A stretch of DNA of 64,000 nt from Streptomyces cellulosae. GTDB taxonomy: Bacteria > Actinomycetota > Actinomycetes > Streptomycetales > Streptomycetaceae. Shown here one piece after another: positions 62,401 through 64,000 of the stretch. Location of the stretch: NCBI RefSeq assembly GCF_000721105.1, contig NZ_JOEV01000009.1, forward strand, positions 62,001-126,000, given 5' to 3'. The translations under genes were made by a program, and so were the position numbers. The notes under the pieces were generated by a model. That model was not told the DNA's origin. It did no database searches and worked only from the letters and a program-made list of their open reading frames with translations. The number at the start of each line of letters is the position of its first letter. Positions within the stretch are counted from its first letter, which is position 1.

Positions 62401-63570
62401 GAGACCCTCGCGGCGGTCCGCGATCGCGCGGGCGACGTCCTTCAGTCGCCGCTCCTCATGTGCCAGCTCGCGTTCCAGGTCGGCCCGGTGGGCGACCGTG
62501 TCCTCCAGGGCACGTTCGGCCGCCTCCAGGGCGGCTTCGAGCTCGGCCTCCTGCTCACGGATCCGGGCGGCCTCGCGCTCCATGTCCTCGGGGTCGCGGC
62601 CGCGCCGCTCCTCGGGGGGCACGGAAGTCGCGCTCTTCACGCGCGCGTCGGCCAGGGAGATCGTGCCGCGCACTCGCTCGGCCAACTGGGAGAGCTCGTA
62701 CCAGGTCTGCTGGGCGCGCTGGAGCCGGGGGGTGAGCTGCCGTACCTCGTCCTCCAGGAGCGCCTCGCGCTGGAGGGCCTTCTTCAGCTCCAGCTCGGCG
62801 GCTTCCTTGCGTTCCTTGAGCGCCGCCTCGTCCGCGATCTCGGCCTTCAGCGCCTCCCGCAGTCGTACGAGATCGTCGGCGAGCAGGCGCAGGCGCGCGT
62901 CGCGGAGGTCGGCCTGGATCACGGCGGCTCGGCGGGCGACCGCCGCCTGCCGGCCGAGCGGCTTGAGCTGGCGCCGGAGTTCGTCCGTCAGGTCCTGCAC
63001 GCGCGCGAGGTTGGCCTGCATCGCGTCCAGTTTCCGCAGCGCCTTCTCCTTGCGCTTGCGGTGCTTGAGGACTCCGGCCGCCTCCTCGATGAAGGCCCGG
63101 CGGCCCATGGGGTCGGCGTGCAGGACGGAGTCGAGCTGGCCCTGACCGACGATGACGTGCATCTCGCGGCCGATGCCGGAGTCGGACAGCAGTTCCTGGA
63201 TGTCGAGGAGCCGGCAGGTGTCGCCGTTGATCTGGTACTCACTGCCGCCGTTGCGGAACATGATCCGCGTGATGGTGACCTCGGCGTACTCGATGGGCAG
63301 GGCCCCGTCGGAGTTGTCGATGGTCAGGGACACCTCGGCGCGGCCCAGCGGGGGTCGGCCGGTGGTGCCGGCGAAGATGACGTCCTCCATCTTGCCGCCG
63401 CGCAGCGACTTGGCGCCCTGTTCGCCCATGACCCAGCTGAGGGCGTCCACCACGTTGGACTTGCCCGAGCCGTTCGGTCCGACGACGCACGTGATGCCCG
63501 GCTCGAACCGGAGCGTGGTCGCCGATGCGAACGACTTGAACCCTCGGAGGGTCAGGGCCTTCAGGTGCAC
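59491..63570 (-). CDS. smc: chromosome segregation ATPase Smc with repeat-rich hinge insertion
   Basis: A 1359-residue condensin, about 170 residues longer than usual for Smc. The N-terminal ATPase half has Walker A (GPNGSGKSN, residues 31-39) and QGQLDSVLHADPMGRR. Long Glu/Ala/Arg-rich coiled coils flank the hinge (about residues 520-830). The C-terminal half has the signature LLSGGERSLTAVALL and Walker B FYVMDEVEAALDD. Between hinge residues 574 (AGAP) and 767 (LVRAPSDLMPAV) lies a low-complexity insertion made of 14-residue repeats. The frame is open throughout, so it should be translated. GTG 63570 lies 8 nt after a -10-like TAGAGT, suggesting a leaderless mRNA. Smc works with ScpAB in chromosome organisation. 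Confidence 0.95.
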   Translation of the reverse strand: MHLKALTLRGFKSFASATTLRFEPGITCVVGPNGSGKSNVVDALSWVMGEQGAKSLRGGKMEDVIFAGTTGRPPLGRAEVSLTIDNSDGALPIEYAEVTITRIMFRNGGSEYQINGDTCRLLDIQELLSDSGIGREMHVIVGQGQLDSVLHADPMGRRAFIEEAAGVLKHRKRKEKALRKLDAMQANLARVQDLTDELRRQLKPLGRQAAVARRAAVIQADLRDARLRLLADDLVRLREALKAEIADEAALKERKEAAELELKKALQREALLEDEVRQLTPRLQRAQQTWYELSQLAERVRGTISLADARVKSATSVPPEERRGRDPEDMEREAARIREQEAELEAALEAAERALEDTVAHRADLERELAHEERRLKDVARAIADRREGLARLNGQVNAARSRASSAQAEIDRLAAARDEAQERAFAAQEEYEALKAEVDGLDAGDAELAERHDAAKRQLAEAEAAFTAAREAATAAERRRAATQARHEALALGLRRKDGTGALLAAKDRLSGLLGPAAGLLTVTPGHEVALAAAFGVAADALAVTTPSAAADAIRLLRKQDAGRAALLLAGAPEERDAGTRTPASARNTGEARPGERTEAGAGDHAPGAWSAAARGDASTGDVGNGDVGNGDVGTGPANHAPSAPDGDTASAACAPSAPGSPGPANHGPSAPDVDTGPANQAAPAPGVDTGPADQAAPAPGVDTGPADQAAPAPGVDTGPADQAPSAPGVDTGPALPASGDHRPADHAPAASGTPRPAGPPLAADLVRAPSDLMPAVRRLLRGIVVVGTLEDAEDLVYARPDLTAVTAEGDLLSAHFAQGGSAGAPSLLEVQASVDEAAAQLEELAVRCEELTEAQHAAVERRKECAALVEELGERRRAADREKSAVAQQLGRLSGQARGAAGEAERSVAAAARAQEALDRALQEVEELAERLAVAEEMPVEEEPDTSVRDRLAADGANARQTEMEARLQVRTHEERVKGLSGRADALDRAARAEREARARAEQRRARLRHEAAVAEAVASGARQLLAHVEVSLARADEERTAAEAAKARREQELTAARTTGRDLKAELDKLTDSVHRGEVLGAEKRLRIEQLETKALEELGVEPAGLVAEYGPHQLVPPSPPAEGEELPEDPEHPRNQPRQFHRAEQERRLKAAERAYQQLGKVNPLALEEFAALEERHKFLSEQLEDLKKTRADLLQVVKEVDERVEQVFTEAYRDTAREFEGVFSRLFPGGDGRLVLTDPDNMLTTGVDVEARPPGKKVKRLSLLSGGERSLTAVALLVSIFKARPSPFYVMDEVEAALDDTNLQRLIRIMQELQEASQLIVITHQKRTMEVADALYGVSMQGDGVSKVISQRLR
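61340..61720 (-). repeat. 42-bp and 15-bp in-frame tandem repeats in smc
   Basis: Five units with a strict 42-bp period begin at plus positions 61371, 61413, 61455, 61497 and 61539. Degenerate units follow at about 61581, 61620 and 61662, and then three 15-bp units at 61671, 61686 and 61701. They encode repeats such as APGVDTGPADQAAP and DVGNG. Confidence 0.9.
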
Positions 63571-63812
63571 GCCGCTGGACTCTACCTTCCGGGGGTGTCT
63601 CACTCCATGAACCCACGGTTTCACCGATGAACGTGCAGGGCACACCAGACGTTAAAGACGGTGAAAGGATGCGTCGGTCAGCAAAGCGGGGGAGAACGCG
63701 GAGCGGGGGCAAGAAAGAAGGGACGCCGAAGCGTCCCTTGCAACTCTGACAACTTAGCGGTTGATATGGGCTGCCCAACCACTGCGTGAGCTGTCGTGGA
63801 GCGATGCAGCGA
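63571..63812. promoter_or_regulatory. smc upstream region
   Basis: About 240 bases. TAGAGT (63584-63579, minus) is the probable -10 of smc. The AT-richer stretch 63640-63760 also holds the terminator of the upstream gene. I see no further gene. Confidence 0.5.
63718..63739 (-). terminator. intrinsic terminator of the right-edge gene
   Basis: On the minus strand AAGGGACGC, a TTCG tetraloop and GCGTCCCTT form a perfect 9-bp stem followed by a U-rich CTTTCTTG, a textbook intrinsic terminator 74 nt after the upstream gene's stop. Confidence 0.85.
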
Positions 63813-64000
63813 TCAGGTGAGCGCAGGCTCCGCCTGGTGTGCGTCGATGCTCTCCATGATCCTGTCGTGAGAAGCGGCAGCCGCGAGCGAGTCGTTCTCG
63901 GCCTGGATCCGTACAAGCTCGGATTCCAGGTCCTGGACGCGCTGCTGGAGCCGTCGCATCTCGGCGAGGAGTCGAGGGTCGGAGCCGCCGACGTAACCGA
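63813..64000 (-). CDS. small coiled-coil protein, C-terminal part (truncated by the window edge)
   Basis: An open frame runs in from the right edge and ends at TGA 63815-63813. The visible 61 residues start GYVGGSDPRLLAEMRRLQ and continue as a strongly heptad-like coiled coil (QQRVQDLESELVRIQAEN) to the end HQAEPALT. Codon use is typical for the genome and a good terminator follows, so this is a real gene. I do not recognise a function; it resembles a short conserved hypothetical protein of streptomycetes. The start lies outside the window. Confidence 0.75.
   Translation of the reverse strand, partial: GYVGGSDPRLLAEMRRLQQRVQDLESELVRIQAENDSLAAAASHDRIMESIDAHQAEPALT

Overview
The window is chromosomal DNA of a Streptomyces species. 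The evidence is the very high GC content with GC-ending codons, GTG starts, a WhiG-type sporulation sigma factor, an NsdA-like regulator, mycothiol-linked and LAXTG-sorted proteins, a GlnR-type operator in front of amtB, and four tandem type I signal peptidase genes. Gene order is that of the conserved Streptomyces chromosome core. I see no prophage, insertion sequence, CRISPR array, rRNA or tRNA.

Layout, left half. 1-4.7 kb: end of an adenosine deaminase gene, a glycerophosphodiester phosphodiesterase, a membrane-anchored ECF sigma factor, a secreted serine hydrolase and a small membrane protein. 4.8-8.4 kb: an amine/GABA-type catabolic locus (aldehyde dehydrogenase divergent from an Lrp regulator plus class III aminotransferase). 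8.6-13.3 kb: an ABC pair with a degenerate ATPase signature, a VOC protein, a LOG-family protein and a sortase-anchored surface protein. 13.3-18.1 kb: a thiamine-type ABC importer under a TPP riboswitch, ending in a mycothiol-dependent isomerase-like gene. 18.2-23.5 kb: rlmN, then a carboxypeptidase G2-like M20 peptidase and an AbgT transporter divergent from a duplicated Lrp-type regulator. 23.7-29.1 kb: SRPBCC protein, then cdsA-frr-pyrH-tsf-rpsB (transcribed leftward).

Layout, right half. 29.4-31 kb: an M23 peptidase, a tandem-repeat block and a TetR regulator. 31.1-42.6 kb: a long leftward string running rpsP-khpA-rimM-trmD-rplS, four lepB genes, nudix, DUF2469, yraN-comM-dprA, whiG. 42.9-46.3 kb: SprT-like protein, archaeal/eukaryotic-type prolyl-tRNA synthetase, methyltransferase. 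46.3-56.5 kb: ffh, glnD-glnK-amtB with its GlnR box, nsdA, a prim-pol-like gene and ftsY, so both protein halves of the SRP targeting pathway are here. 56.7-64 kb: LLM oxidoreductase, the glucose permease glcP, smc and the 3' end of a small coiled-coil protein gene.

Most of the window is ordinary core genome. The parts that repay a second look are: a repeat-rich insertion of about 190 residues in the Smc hinge; a 27-bp element shared by the M23 peptidase and yraN-comM-dprA promoters; a glcP promoter with operator-like palindromes 63 bp apart; a palindrome over the promoter of the 4.7-kb membrane protein; the probable TPP expression platform; the AbgT/CPG2/Lrp cassette; and a recurrent leaderless-promoter pattern. 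No computation was run. Family assignments rest on motifs and gene order read by eye.
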